A stretch of 64,000 nucleotides of DNA from contig CAXXGE010000007.1 of NCBI GenBank assembly GCA_963677915.2, positions 124,001 to 188,000 on the forward strand. The letters are read 5' to 3'. Positions within the stretch are counted from its first letter, which is position 1. Every line of letters begins with the position of its first letter. Of the stretch, positions 27,854 through 35,169 are shown piece by piece. A program made the translations under genes and the position numbers. The notes beneath the pieces are model-generated. The model saw nothing but the letters and a program-made list of their open reading frames with translations, was not told where the DNA came from and made no database searches. The DNA is from G963677915 sp963677915. Lineage in GTDB: Bacteria; Bacillota; Clostridia; Lachnospirales; Vallitaleaceae.

Positions 27854-28966
27854 TTAGTTTGTTATAACCTTTTCAGTGTCTTTATCGAAAACATGGACGC
27901 GCCCAAGGTCAAGGGCCAATTTAATCTTGTCGCCCGGTTTTGCTACGGAACGGGGACTTACTCTTGCTGTGCAGTCATACTGTTCGATTTGTCCGATAAG
28001 GTATGTTTCAGCGCCGAGCAGCTCAGTAACGTTGACATCGAACTCGATGTTGGCATCTGCATCTTTTGCAAGCCACAGGTCATCATCATACATGTCTTCA
28101 GGACGGATGCCAAGGATGACATCTTTGCCGACGTAGCCGCCTTCAATGAGTTTCTTGGCTTTCGCATCATGGAGTGCCACGTGGTTCGTTCCGAAGCTCA
28201 ATATCACATCGTCGCCTTTTTGAACTGCCGCAGCTTCAATGAAGTTCATTTGAGGTGAACCGATAAATCCTGCTACAAAAAGATTTGCAGGCCTTTCATA
28301 AAGGTTGGTTGGTGTGTCAACCTGCTGCATGAAACCATCTTTCATAACAACGATTCTTGTTCCAAGTGTCATCGCTTCAACCTGGTCATGTGTTACGTAG
28401 ATGATTGTCGTCTGAAGTCTTTGGTGAAGCTTTGATATCTCGACACGCATCTGAACCCTAAGCTTGGCATCAAGGTTCGACAGAGGTTCGTCCATCAGGA
28501 AAACTTTCGGCTCGCGCACGATGGCACGACCCATCGCTACACGCTGTCTTTGTCCACCGGACAATGCCTTTGGACGTCTGTCAAGCAATGGCTCGATACC
28601 AAGGATCTTAGCTGCTTCCTGTACACGTCTTTCAATTTCTTCTTTTGGCGTCTTTCTCAGCTTCAGGCCGAATGCCATATTATCATATACTGTCATGTGA
28701 GGATACAATGCGTAGTTCTGGAATACCATCGCAATGTCCCTGTCTTTAGGTTCTACGTTGTTTACCAGTTTGTCACCGATATAGAGTTCCCCTTTTGAAA
28801 TCTCTTCCAGTCCTGCAACCATTCTTAAAGTTGTCGATTTACCGCAGCCTGAAGGTCCAACGAAGATGATGAACTCTTTATCTGCGATTTCAAGGTTGAA
28901 GTCGGATACTGCTGTTACGTTGCCAGGATATACTTTGTAGATTCCTCTTAAGGATAAACTTGCCAT
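27854..28966 (-). CDS. ugpC: Sugar ABC transporter ATPase, UgpC/MsmX type
   Basis: This 370-residue ABC ATPase has a C-terminal TOBE/OB domain (about 240-370). Walker A is 'GPSGCGKSTTL', the signature 'LSGGQRQRVAMGRAI' and Walker B 'VFLMDEPLSNLDA'. Such orphan ATPases (MsmX in Bacillus) energise several sugar importers encoded elsewhere, and no permease or binding protein is adjacent here. ATG 28966 has GGGGG upstream; an in-frame extension of 27 residues to 29047 looks non-coding. The 280 bp upstream hold no clear gene; a weak TTGTCC-N16-TATTTT is the only promoter-like string. Confidence 0.93.
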   Translation of the reverse strand: MASLSLRGIYKVYPGNVTAVSDFNLEIADKEFIIFVGPSGCGKSTTLRMVAGLEEISKGELYIGDKLVNNVEPKDRDIAMVFQNYALYPHMTVYDNMAFGLKLRKTPKEEIERRVQEAAKILGIEPLLDRRPKALSGGQRQRVAMGRAIVREPKVFLMDEPLSNLDAKLRVQMRVEISKLHQRLQTTIIYVTHDQVEAMTLGTRIVVMKDGFMQQVDTPTNLYERPANLFVAGFIGSPQMNFIEAAAVQKGDDVILSFGTNHVALHDAKAKKLIEGGYVGKDVILGIRPEDMYDDDLWLAKDADANIEFDVNVTELLGAETYLIGQIEQYDCTARVSPRSVAKPGDKIKLALDLGRVHVFDKDTEKVITN

Positions 28967-29246
28967 TAGGAATTTCCCCCTTACTGTATGCTTGGTTGTG
29001 ACATACACAAATATACAGGAAAATACATGCAATCTCCATCGGGACAATAGCTAAATAATCCCCCGGCCCTTTGTTTAATATGCCTTCCGGCAGCAAAATA
29101 CTGCAAATAGCTGTATTTTACGTCCTGTTTCTGTCTAATAACGATAAATGGAGCCTGTGCATTTGACAGACTCCACGGATTTACTGTGCATATTATCTAG
29201 CCAAGCTTTTCTTTTTTTGTCAGCCAGCGAACGACCTTTCTGCTTG

Positions 29247-29978
29247 TCAGTTTTTGTGTTTTCTACCTTCTATCATGATTTTGCACAAGAAAATGGGCAG
29301 ACGGACCATTCTTTTTATACGTGCCGGTTGCTGGAGCAATCTGAAGAACCATTCCATCCCCAGCTTCTGCATGAATACCGGGGCTCTTTTGACTTGCCCA
29401 GCCATCACATCGAAGGACCCGCCTACACCAATCAGCACCTTGCCTTGAAGCAGATTCCCATTCTCTACAATGAATTTCTCCTGCCTTGGCGCTCCAAGGC
29501 CGACCAGGACAATGTCAGGATCGGCTTTTAGAATCTCTCCTACAACCTTGTTGTCATCTTTGGTATAACCATGATGCCATCCGGCAATTTTAAGCCCTTG
29601 ATGCTTCTTTTCCATTTCTCCTGCCGCCTTTTCGGCAACACCGGGTTTCGCACCGAAGAAGTAGACGCTTTTGTCCATATTCTTTATTGTACTAAACAAT
29701 TTTTGCTGCAAATCGTAACCCGCGACTCTTTCCGGCAGGCTTATTCCGAGAAGCCGGGCTCCGATAACAATGCCTATACCGTCAGGAACCACAAGATCGC
29801 CTTTGTTCAGCACATCCCTGTAGGCCTCATCATGGTATGCTTCCATGACGATCTCAGGATTCGGTGTGAACACCTTGCAGGTCCTGTTCTGCTCCAGAGC
29901 ATCCAGTATTGTCTTTAAGGCCTTGTCCCTGTCAGTAAAACTGAACCGGACACCAAGTAAATTAATCTTATCCATCAT
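29247..29978 (-). CDS. tagA: WecG/TagA/CpsF glycosyltransferase
   Basis: The 243-residue GT26 enzyme transfers an N-acetylmannosamine-type sugar to an undecaprenyl-linked acceptor in wall teichoic acid or similar polymer synthesis. Signature stretches are 'FTPNPEIVMEAYHD', 'VVPDGIGIVIGARLLG', 'VLVGLGAPRQEKFI' and 'GVGGSFDVMAGQVKRAP'. The start overlaps the upstream gene's stop as ATGA (29978-29975), so translation is probably coupled. Its neighbours, two LCP proteins, support a wall-polymer role. Confidence 0.92.
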   Translation of the reverse strand: MMDKINLLGVRFSFTDRDKALKTILDALEQNRTCKVFTPNPEIVMEAYHDEAYRDVLNKGDLVVPDGIGIVIGARLLGISLPERVAGYDLQQKLFSTIKNMDKSVYFFGAKPGVAEKAAGEMEKKHQGLKIAGWHHGYTKDDNKVVGEILKADPDIVLVGLGAPRQEKFIVENGNLLQGKVLIGVGGSFDVMAGQVKRAPVFMQKLGMEWFFRLLQQPARIKRMVRLPIFLCKIMIEGRKHKN

Positions 29979-30538
29979 TCTTTTCTGTAGTCGCCTTTCA
30001 CCATCACCCAGCATTTGGCAGTTGCCAGAATGCCTCTGCCATCGTCCCTTGGCACGAGCAGAAGATGGTTCAGCGGTATATTCTCTCCGTTGATCAGGTT
30101 GCCGTTCTGTTGTATGCCGACACTGGAATCCGTCAAGTCGGAAAGGCCATTGTCCACATTGCTGGTGATTGCTGTTGCTGATCCACCTCGTAGAATGAGC
30201 TCTGTACTCGATCCCGCAATCAGCTTTTGACCCGGTTCGAGCTCTATGACCACGAACTGGCTGCTGGGTATTTCTTCAATCTGTTCATCAATATAGGCAT
30301 AGACAGCATTCAGTTCCTCAATGCCTGCCCCGGGTGCTGTGCCGCTTGTCGACGTGCTGGCGGTTGACCCAAGGGTGCTGGCCAGATCATTTACTTTCAT
30401 GTCAACATAGGATTTTGTAGCCAGCGGATCGCCGACCGTGCCGGGTGCGCTACTATCAGCTCCCGCTCTGCCATCCATAAGGAACAGCGCCAGTCCAGCC
30501 ACGAATACCATTCCGATTATCATCATGAGTTTCTTCAT
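29975..30538 (-). CDS. Small exported protein of unknown function
   Basis: This 187-residue protein is not recognised. It has an N-terminal signal or anchor segment ('MIIGMVFVAGLALFLM'), a Ser/Thr/Gly-rich linker (about 30-70) and a soluble C-terminal domain with 'FVVIELEPGQKLIAGSSTEL' and a conserved-looking 'ENIPLNHLLLVPRDDGRG'. ATG 30538 has GGAGG 9 bases upstream, and its end overlaps tagA. Lying between an LCP gene and tagA, it is probably extracytoplasmic and linked to wall-polymer assembly, by context only. Confidence 0.75.
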   Translation of the reverse strand: MKKLMMIIGMVFVAGLALFLMDGRAGADSSAPGTVGDPLATKSYVDMKVNDLASTLGSTASTSTSGTAPGAGIEELNAVYAYIDEQIEEIPSSQFVVIELEPGQKLIAGSSTELILRGGSATAITSNVDNGLSDLTDSSVGIQQNGNLINGENIPLNHLLLVPRDDGRGILATAKCWVMVKGDYRKE

Positions 30539-30542
30539 ATTA

Positions 30543-31883
30543 TCAGTCCTCCGCGTCTTGTCCAAGGATAAGTATGACTTGTACTTCCTTGTCCATCATC
30601 GTCTCGTCAATCTGCATCTCCGGATCATTCAGGTATCCTTTAATCGCCTCGAAGACAACTTCATTAGGCACGACGATTTTGCTTCTTTTTACAGGTTTGT
30701 CCGGATAGTTGACTGCCTCAATGACGTTGAAGCCGTCCTTTTCCAGAATATCCTTATATCTGCCTGCAAGCCCGATGATGGATGTGCCGTTTTGCACTGA
30801 TATGGCAAGGCTCTTGACGTTGATGATTTCCGTCGGTTCCACATCAACGCCCGTCTCTACTGCCTCCCCTTCTGTCTCTGAGGCATAAGCTTTGTTGAGT
30901 ATTTCATCAAACAGGGCTTTGCTTGCATCATAATCATATATGTAATAGGATCTCTCTGTTGACTCTGCATGTCCCGGCAGCATATGCAGGGTGATGTTGT
31001 CAGCCGAAATTTTGTCCAGGAATATCAGGTAGTCAAGGGCTTCTGTGAAATCCGTGTCTACCTTGAGCATGAATGCGCTCATCAGATTGACCATATTCAA
31101 GCGGTTCTTTGTCGTAAGAAGCTGCTCGACAAAAGCTTTCATGAATGCGTGCTGCATTTCAATCCTGCCAATGTCGCCGGTGCCGTAGCCTTCTCTGTAG
31201 CGTATCAGCTGTTCTGCCTGGGCCCCATTGATGGTCTGAATGCCTTTTTTAAGATTGATATTGAGGTTCTGGACCGGATCCTGATAATACATGTCCATCG
31301 GTACTTCAACTTCGATTTCTCCAACCTGATCTACAATAAACCTGAATGCATCCAGGTTCAGGTTGATGTAATAATCTATTTCTATACCGAAACCTGACTC
31401 AAGCACCTGTACCGATGTTTCGTTCACCTTGTTGGTGACATAGGCCGGCACTTCGTTGATCTTCATAATCTGTTCCACATCGCTTCTGCGTGCTGATATC
31501 TTGGCATACAGGTCGTCAGGCAGCTTCACCTGGGTGTCTCTAGGGACAGACACGATGTCAAAGGAAGCATCCTCATGGTTGAAGAACGCAATCATTGTAA
31601 CATCCGTACGATAGCCGTCCCTGTCGACACCAAAAATGGCGAAGGTCGTCATCTTTCTTTCCGCAAGGCTTCCTTCGTCATTTCCCGCCGTCCCATCCGT
31701 TGAGACTTCTCCTGTCAGCGAACTGCTGTCATCGGGCACTGCAGAAACACTCTGCCGCGCAAAGTAGATGAATCCTGCCGTTCCTACCCCCACAACCAAA
31801 ACCAGGATGGCAAAGGTTGTCAGAAATACCTGCAGGAATTTGTTAAGTAGTCTTTTTCCGGTATTGTTTTTACGTTTTGACAC
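30543..31883 (-). CDS. LCP-family (LytR-CpsA-Psr) protein with LytR_C domain
   Basis: LCP enzymes attach wall teichoic acids or capsular polymers to peptidoglycan at the outer membrane face. The 446 residues have one N-terminal membrane helix (about 17-38), an LCP domain (about 80-290, 'TDVTMIAFF', 'IVSVPRDTQV', 'LIRYREGY', 'DIGRIEMQHAFM') and a C-terminal LytR_C domain. The conserved Arg and Asp residues of the active site are present. The start is GTG, with GGGGTG 5 bases upstream. Confidence 0.93.
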   Translation of the reverse strand: MSKRKNNTGKRLLNKFLQVFLTTFAILVLVVGVGTAGFIYFARQSVSAVPDDSSSLTGEVSTDGTAGNDEGSLAERKMTTFAIFGVDRDGYRTDVTMIAFFNHEDASFDIVSVPRDTQVKLPDDLYAKISARRSDVEQIMKINEVPAYVTNKVNETSVQVLESGFGIEIDYYINLNLDAFRFIVDQVGEIEVEVPMDMYYQDPVQNLNINLKKGIQTINGAQAEQLIRYREGYGTGDIGRIEMQHAFMKAFVEQLLTTKNRLNMVNLMSAFMLKVDTDFTEALDYLIFLDKISADNITLHMLPGHAESTERSYYIYDYDASKALFDEILNKAYASETEGEAVETGVDVEPTEIINVKSLAISVQNGTSIIGLAGRYKDILEKDGFNVIEAVNYPDKPVKRSKIVVPNEVVFEAIKGYLNDPEMQIDETMMDKEVQVILILGQDAED

Positions 31884-31918
31884 AATATCACCCCATCATC
31901 GATTAGTATAATACGCTG

Positions 31919-32911
31919 TTAATTCTCAATCAGTTCTTTTACAACGGCATTCGCTTCATCGATGTCCCACTTCTGGAACCACCGTTCGTCGACGAGCTCA
32001 CCCCAGGAAGGAATCGTCGTCATATTGTCAGGAGACACCAGTGTCTCATAGTCCAGTCCAAATACATACTCCGCATACTGCATGACTGTAAGCAATCCGA
32101 AGTCCGCTTCAAACATGTTGAAAATAGACGTGGACAAAGCCAGCCACTGGTCAAAGCTGTCAATCGTCATGACTTTCTGGAATATGGCGGTCAGCACCTG
32201 CTGCTGGACCTGAATCCTTTGCAGGTCTCCCATCTGGTATTTTCTGAACCGGACGAGCTGTTCGGCCTTGTCTCCGTCCAGATGCTGCATACCGGCTTTA
32301 AGATGGATATGGAGATCCTGAACCGGATCGTCATATTTCATATTCTGAGGCACATCGAAATCAATGCCCCCGACAGCATCGACGACATCTTTGAAACCAT
32401 TGATGTTGATTGCCATCATATACTGGATATCAAGACCTGTGATAATCTCGATAATGCTTCTTATATCCTGAAGACTTTGTTCTGTCTTTCCTGTCAGATA
32501 ATAGTATTCCGTAAGCTTGCAGTACAGAATATTGTTGTCCGGATTGTTCGCTTTGATATCTTTAAAATAGGGCTCTCTGAAATCAATCGTCAGGTCTCTT
32601 GGCACGGAGACGATCTTCACTTCATTTTTCACTGTATCCAGATAGCCAACCATAAGCACATCTGTCAGACCTCCGGATTTATCAAGACCGATGAGCAGAC
32701 CTGCTGTGGATGGGGGAACGGTTATACCCTGTTCCTGCTCCCCTTGATCGGCAGTCTCCTGCACGCTGTTACCTTCATCCCCTGATGAAACCGATGTATC
32801 TGATTCCGTGTCGCCGGCAATCGAGTCCGACGCGCTTCCCAAGTATGTAAGTCCGATAATCAGACATGTGGCTGCCAGCAAAAAACTTAACTTATTTAAA
32901 TATTTGAACAT
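31919..32911 (-). CDS. Second LCP-family protein, without LytR_C domain
   Basis: The 330-residue protein has an N-terminal membrane segment (about 7-28), an acidic linker (about 30-65) and an LCP domain ('LTDVLMVGYLDT', 'IVSVPRDLTI', 'LVRFRKYQMGDLQRIQVQQ'). It lacks the C-terminal LytR_C domain of its downstream paralogue, so the two probably differ in substrate or control. ATG 32911 has GGAGG 6 bases upstream; an upstream in-frame ATG at 32929 is weaker. First gene of a four-gene wall-polymer operon. Confidence 0.92.
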   Translation of the reverse strand: MFKYLNKLSFLLAATCLIIGLTYLGSASDSIAGDTESDTSVSSGDEGNSVQETADQGEQEQGITVPPSTAGLLIGLDKSGGLTDVLMVGYLDTVKNEVKIVSVPRDLTIDFREPYFKDIKANNPDNNILYCKLTEYYYLTGKTEQSLQDIRSIIEIITGLDIQYMMAININGFKDVVDAVGGIDFDVPQNMKYDDPVQDLHIHLKAGMQHLDGDKAEQLVRFRKYQMGDLQRIQVQQQVLTAIFQKVMTIDSFDQWLALSTSIFNMFEADFGLLTVMQYAEYVFGLDYETLVSPDNMTTIPSWGELVDERWFQKWDIDEANAVVKELIEN

Positions 32912-32938
32912 TTCTTTCCTCCGATTCATACTGTAAAC

Positions 32939-32967
32939 ATCATATCACATTTGACGTTTTATTGACA
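32939..32967 (-). promoter_or_regulatory. Promoter of the LCP-tagA operon
   Basis: TATGAT (32944-32939) with an extended -10 TG and a weak -35 TGTCAA (32967-32962), 17-bp spacer. The -35 is the reverse complement of the TTGACA used on the other strand. Confidence 0.45.
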
Positions 32968-32992
32968 CACCGACATTTAATTGTTGTATAGT
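32962..32992 (+). promoter_or_regulatory. Promoter of the nfo-fragment/SDR pair
   Basis: Consensus TTGACA (32962-32967) with TGTATA at 17 bp or TATAGT at 19 bp. It lies about 40 bp before the nfo start. Confidence 0.5.
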
Positions 32993-33030
32993 AGAGATAT
33001 ATGACGGCAACTGACTGGAAAGGAAATATA

Positions 33031-33384
33031 ATGGCATTGATTTTAGGCTCCCATGTATCCATGAGCAAAGGCCTTGAAGGCGCTGCAAAAGAAGCTGATT
33101 CGTACAAGGCGGATACGTTCATGATTTATACAGGCGCACCGCAAAACACCCGAAGAAAACCCGTAGAGAAACTGAAGATTGAAGAAGGCCACCGAATCAT
33201 GAAGGAGACGGGACTGTCCAATATTGTTGTTCATTCTCCCTATATCATCAATCTAGCCTCCTTCAAGGACAATACCTACCAGCTGGCAAAGGATTTCCTG
33301 GCGGAAGAATTGCGCCGCACGGAAGCCATCGGCTCCAGGCTCCTTGTGCTTCATCCCATTTGCCAAGACAAGCCGCTTATTTGA
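33031..33384 (+). pseudogene. nfo: Endonuclease IV, 3' truncated
   Basis: Endonuclease IV cuts at abasic sites in DNA repair. The first 109 residues match the family well ('LGSHVSMSKGLEGAAKEA', 'VVHSPYIINLAS', ending 'LLVLHP'). After the His of VLHP the protein should continue with Gly-Ser/Ala-His and about 165 more residues holding most zinc ligands. Instead nine unrelated codons lead to a stop. Only two metal-ligand histidines remain, so it should be inactive. ATG 33031 has AAAGGA upstream. The break is at about 33358 and is a deletion, not a single-base slip. Confidence 0.8.
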
Positions 33385-33396
33385 GAGGTATGCGAA

Positions 33397-34128
33397 ATGA
33401 GTAAAACCGTTCTGATCACAGGTGCATCCAGAGGCATAGGCAAGGCCTGCGCCCTGGCATTTTCAAAAGCCGGCTATGACTGCATCATTACCGCAAGACA
33501 GTCCGAGGAGGCTCTGATGGCTGTGAAGCGTGATATAGAATCCGAAGGTTCAAGGTGCCTGGCCATGTTGTCCGATGCATCATCGTATGAGGAAACATTG
33601 ACTCTTTTTGAAAATGCAAAGGCGTTTTCTCCTTTTATTGATGTTGTTGTCAACAACGCCGCTATTGCTTCCTACGGTTTGTTCACAGATCTTGCACCCG
33701 AGGAGTGGCAGAGGATCATCGGCACCAACCTGTCGTCGGTCTACAACATCTGTCATCTTGCCGTACCCCTTATGCTTAGGGAAAAGCGAGGCGTCATTCT
33801 AAACATCAGCTCGATCTGGGGGCAGGAAGGCGCTTCCTGCGAAGTCGCCTATTCCGCTGCCAAAGGCGGTGTAGACGCCTTCACCAAAGCGCTTGCCAAA
33901 GAACTGGCACCCAGCGGTATACGGGTCAATGCAATATCCTGCGGTGTGATTGACACGGACATGAACCGTCACCTTTCAGACAGTGAAGCGGGGAATCTGG
34001 CTGACGGCATCCCAATGGGCCGTTTCGGATCGGCCCAGGAGGTGGCCGATCTGGCAGTATTTTTGGCGTCAAAAAAAGCCGGTTATATAACCGGCAGTGT
34101 TGTTCCCATTCATGGCGGCGGCTTGTAG
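33397..34128 (+). CDS. Short-chain dehydrogenase/reductase, FabG-like
   Basis: The 243-residue SDR enzyme has the cofactor motif TGASRGIG (7-14), 'NNAA' and the catalytic Ser with 'YSAAKGG' (Tyr-xxx-Lys). It is closest in pattern to 3-oxoacyl-ACP reductases and YmfI-type proteins, so an NAD(P)H-dependent ketone or acyl substrate is likely. No fatty-acid genes are adjacent. Its ATG overlaps, as ATGA, the stop of a short orphan reading frame upstream, and GAGAGG serves as ribosome binding site. Confidence 0.88.
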   Translation: MSKTVLITGASRGIGKACALAFSKAGYDCIITARQSEEALMAVKRDIESEGSRCLAMLSDASSYEETLTLFENAKAFSPFIDVVVNNAAIASYGLFTDLAPEEWQRIIGTNLSSVYNICHLAVPLMLREKRGVILNISSIWGQEGASCEVAYSAAKGGVDAFTKALAKELAPSGIRVNAISCGVIDTDMNRHLSDSEAGNLADGIPMGRFGSAQEVADLAVFLASKKAGYITGSVVPIHGGGL

Positions 34129-34163
34129 CCTGGCATTTTCCATATGGAAAATGCTATGCCAGG
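34129..34163. terminator. Hairpin between converging SDR and argF genes
   Basis: CCTGGCAT...ATGCCAGG encloses a second dyad, GCATTTTCC-ATAT-GGAAAATGC. It covers the last bases of argF and starts just after the SDR stop. Neither direction has a T run, so it is a weak bidirectional terminator at best. Confidence 0.5.
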
Positions 34164-35101
34164 TTACCTGCAGTCGCTACCATCACAGCTTTAATAGTAT
34201 GCATGCGGTTTTCAGCTTCATCGAAGATGACATCCGCATGCTTTTCAAATGTCTCTTCAGTCACTTCGTTCCCTTTTACGGCAGGCAGGCAGTGCAGCAC
34301 GATCGACTTGTCCTTGCCCGACATGGCCATCAACGCTTCGTTCACCTGGTATGGTCTTAGCATCTCAAGTCTCTCGGCACTCTTTTCCTCTTCACCCATA
34401 GAGACCCATACATCTGTATAGACAACATCGGAACCGGCTACATCGTTGATATCGTCGGATACGATAACAGATGCGCCTGTCTCCTCACCATATGCTTTGC
34501 ACTCCTCGACAAGCTTTTCTTCCGGCCAGAGCGATTTCGGTGCAATCGCCTTGAAGTTGACACCGACTTTGGCACATCCAATCATCAGGCTATTGGCCAC
34601 ATTGTTTCTTCCATCTCCCACGAAAACGCAGTTCAATCCTTTCAGTTCACCGAACTGTTCCTTCATCGTCATCAAATCAGCAAGGATCTGTGTCGGATGG
34701 TAGGCATCAGTCAGTCCGTTCCATACCGGCACGCCACTGTACTTGGCCAGCTTCTCAACGTTCTCCTGGCTGAATCCTCTGAACTCTATGCCGTCGAACA
34801 AACGTCCCAGCACTCTGGCAGTATCCTCGACAGATTCCTTATGTCCAAGCTGAATGTCGTTGCTTCCCAGATATTCAGGGTGGGCGCCTTCGTCCGTGCA
34901 TCCAATAGTGAAGGCACATCTTGTTCTTGTAGATGGCTTTTCAAAAATCAGGGCGATGTTCTTGCCTTGCATTGCGTTGCCAGTGATTCCCTGCTTTTTC
35001 TTTTTCTTCAGGCTAATTGCCAAATCGATCAGGTACTGAATTTCCTCTGTTGAATAATCCTTCAGTGTCAACAAGCTTCTGCCCTTTAAATTTACTGCCA
35101 T
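34154..35101 (-). CDS. argF: Ornithine carbamoyltransferase
   Basis: It forms citrulline from ornithine and carbamoyl phosphate, or runs in reverse in arginine breakdown. The 315 residues have the carbamoyl-phosphate motif 'STRTR', 'HPTQILADL', 'DVWVSMGEE' (SMG loop) and 'HCLPA', all typical of true ornithine enzymes. ATG 35101 has AGGTG 7 bases upstream; ATG 35107 is too close to that site. It stands alone, so anabolic or catabolic use cannot be told from neighbours. ARG-box-like sites upstream favour arginine control. Confidence 0.93.
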   Translation of the reverse strand: MAVNLKGRSLLTLKDYSTEEIQYLIDLAISLKKKKKQGITGNAMQGKNIALIFEKPSTRTRCAFTIGCTDEGAHPEYLGSNDIQLGHKESVEDTARVLGRLFDGIEFRGFSQENVEKLAKYSGVPVWNGLTDAYHPTQILADLMTMKEQFGELKGLNCVFVGDGRNNVANSLMIGCAKVGVNFKAIAPKSLWPEEKLVEECKAYGEETGASVIVSDDINDVAGSDVVYTDVWVSMGEEEKSAERLEMLRPYQVNEALMAMSGKDKSIVLHCLPAVKGNEVTEETFEKHADVIFDEAENRMHTIKAVMVATAGNLA

Positions 35102-35113
35102 CTTCATTCACCT

Positions 35114-35150
35114 CATGTATATTTATTCGTTTTAATTAATATTTATTCTA
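35114..35150 (-). promoter_or_regulatory. Tandem ARG-box-like sites upstream of argF
   Basis: Two sites sharing GAATAAATAT (35114-35131 and 35133-35150, centres 19 bp apart) match the Bacillus ARG box CATGAATAAAAATTCAAG at about 13 and 12 of 18 positions. ArgR/AhrC binding is inferred; the region is A/T-rich, so chance matches are possible. Confidence 0.35.
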
Positions 35151-35169
35151 TCCGTCACTGCAGATTTTG

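Noticed and set aside
29200..29246. Terminator after tagA
   Set aside because: GTCAG repeats here are direct, not inverted; no stable stem with a T run was found.
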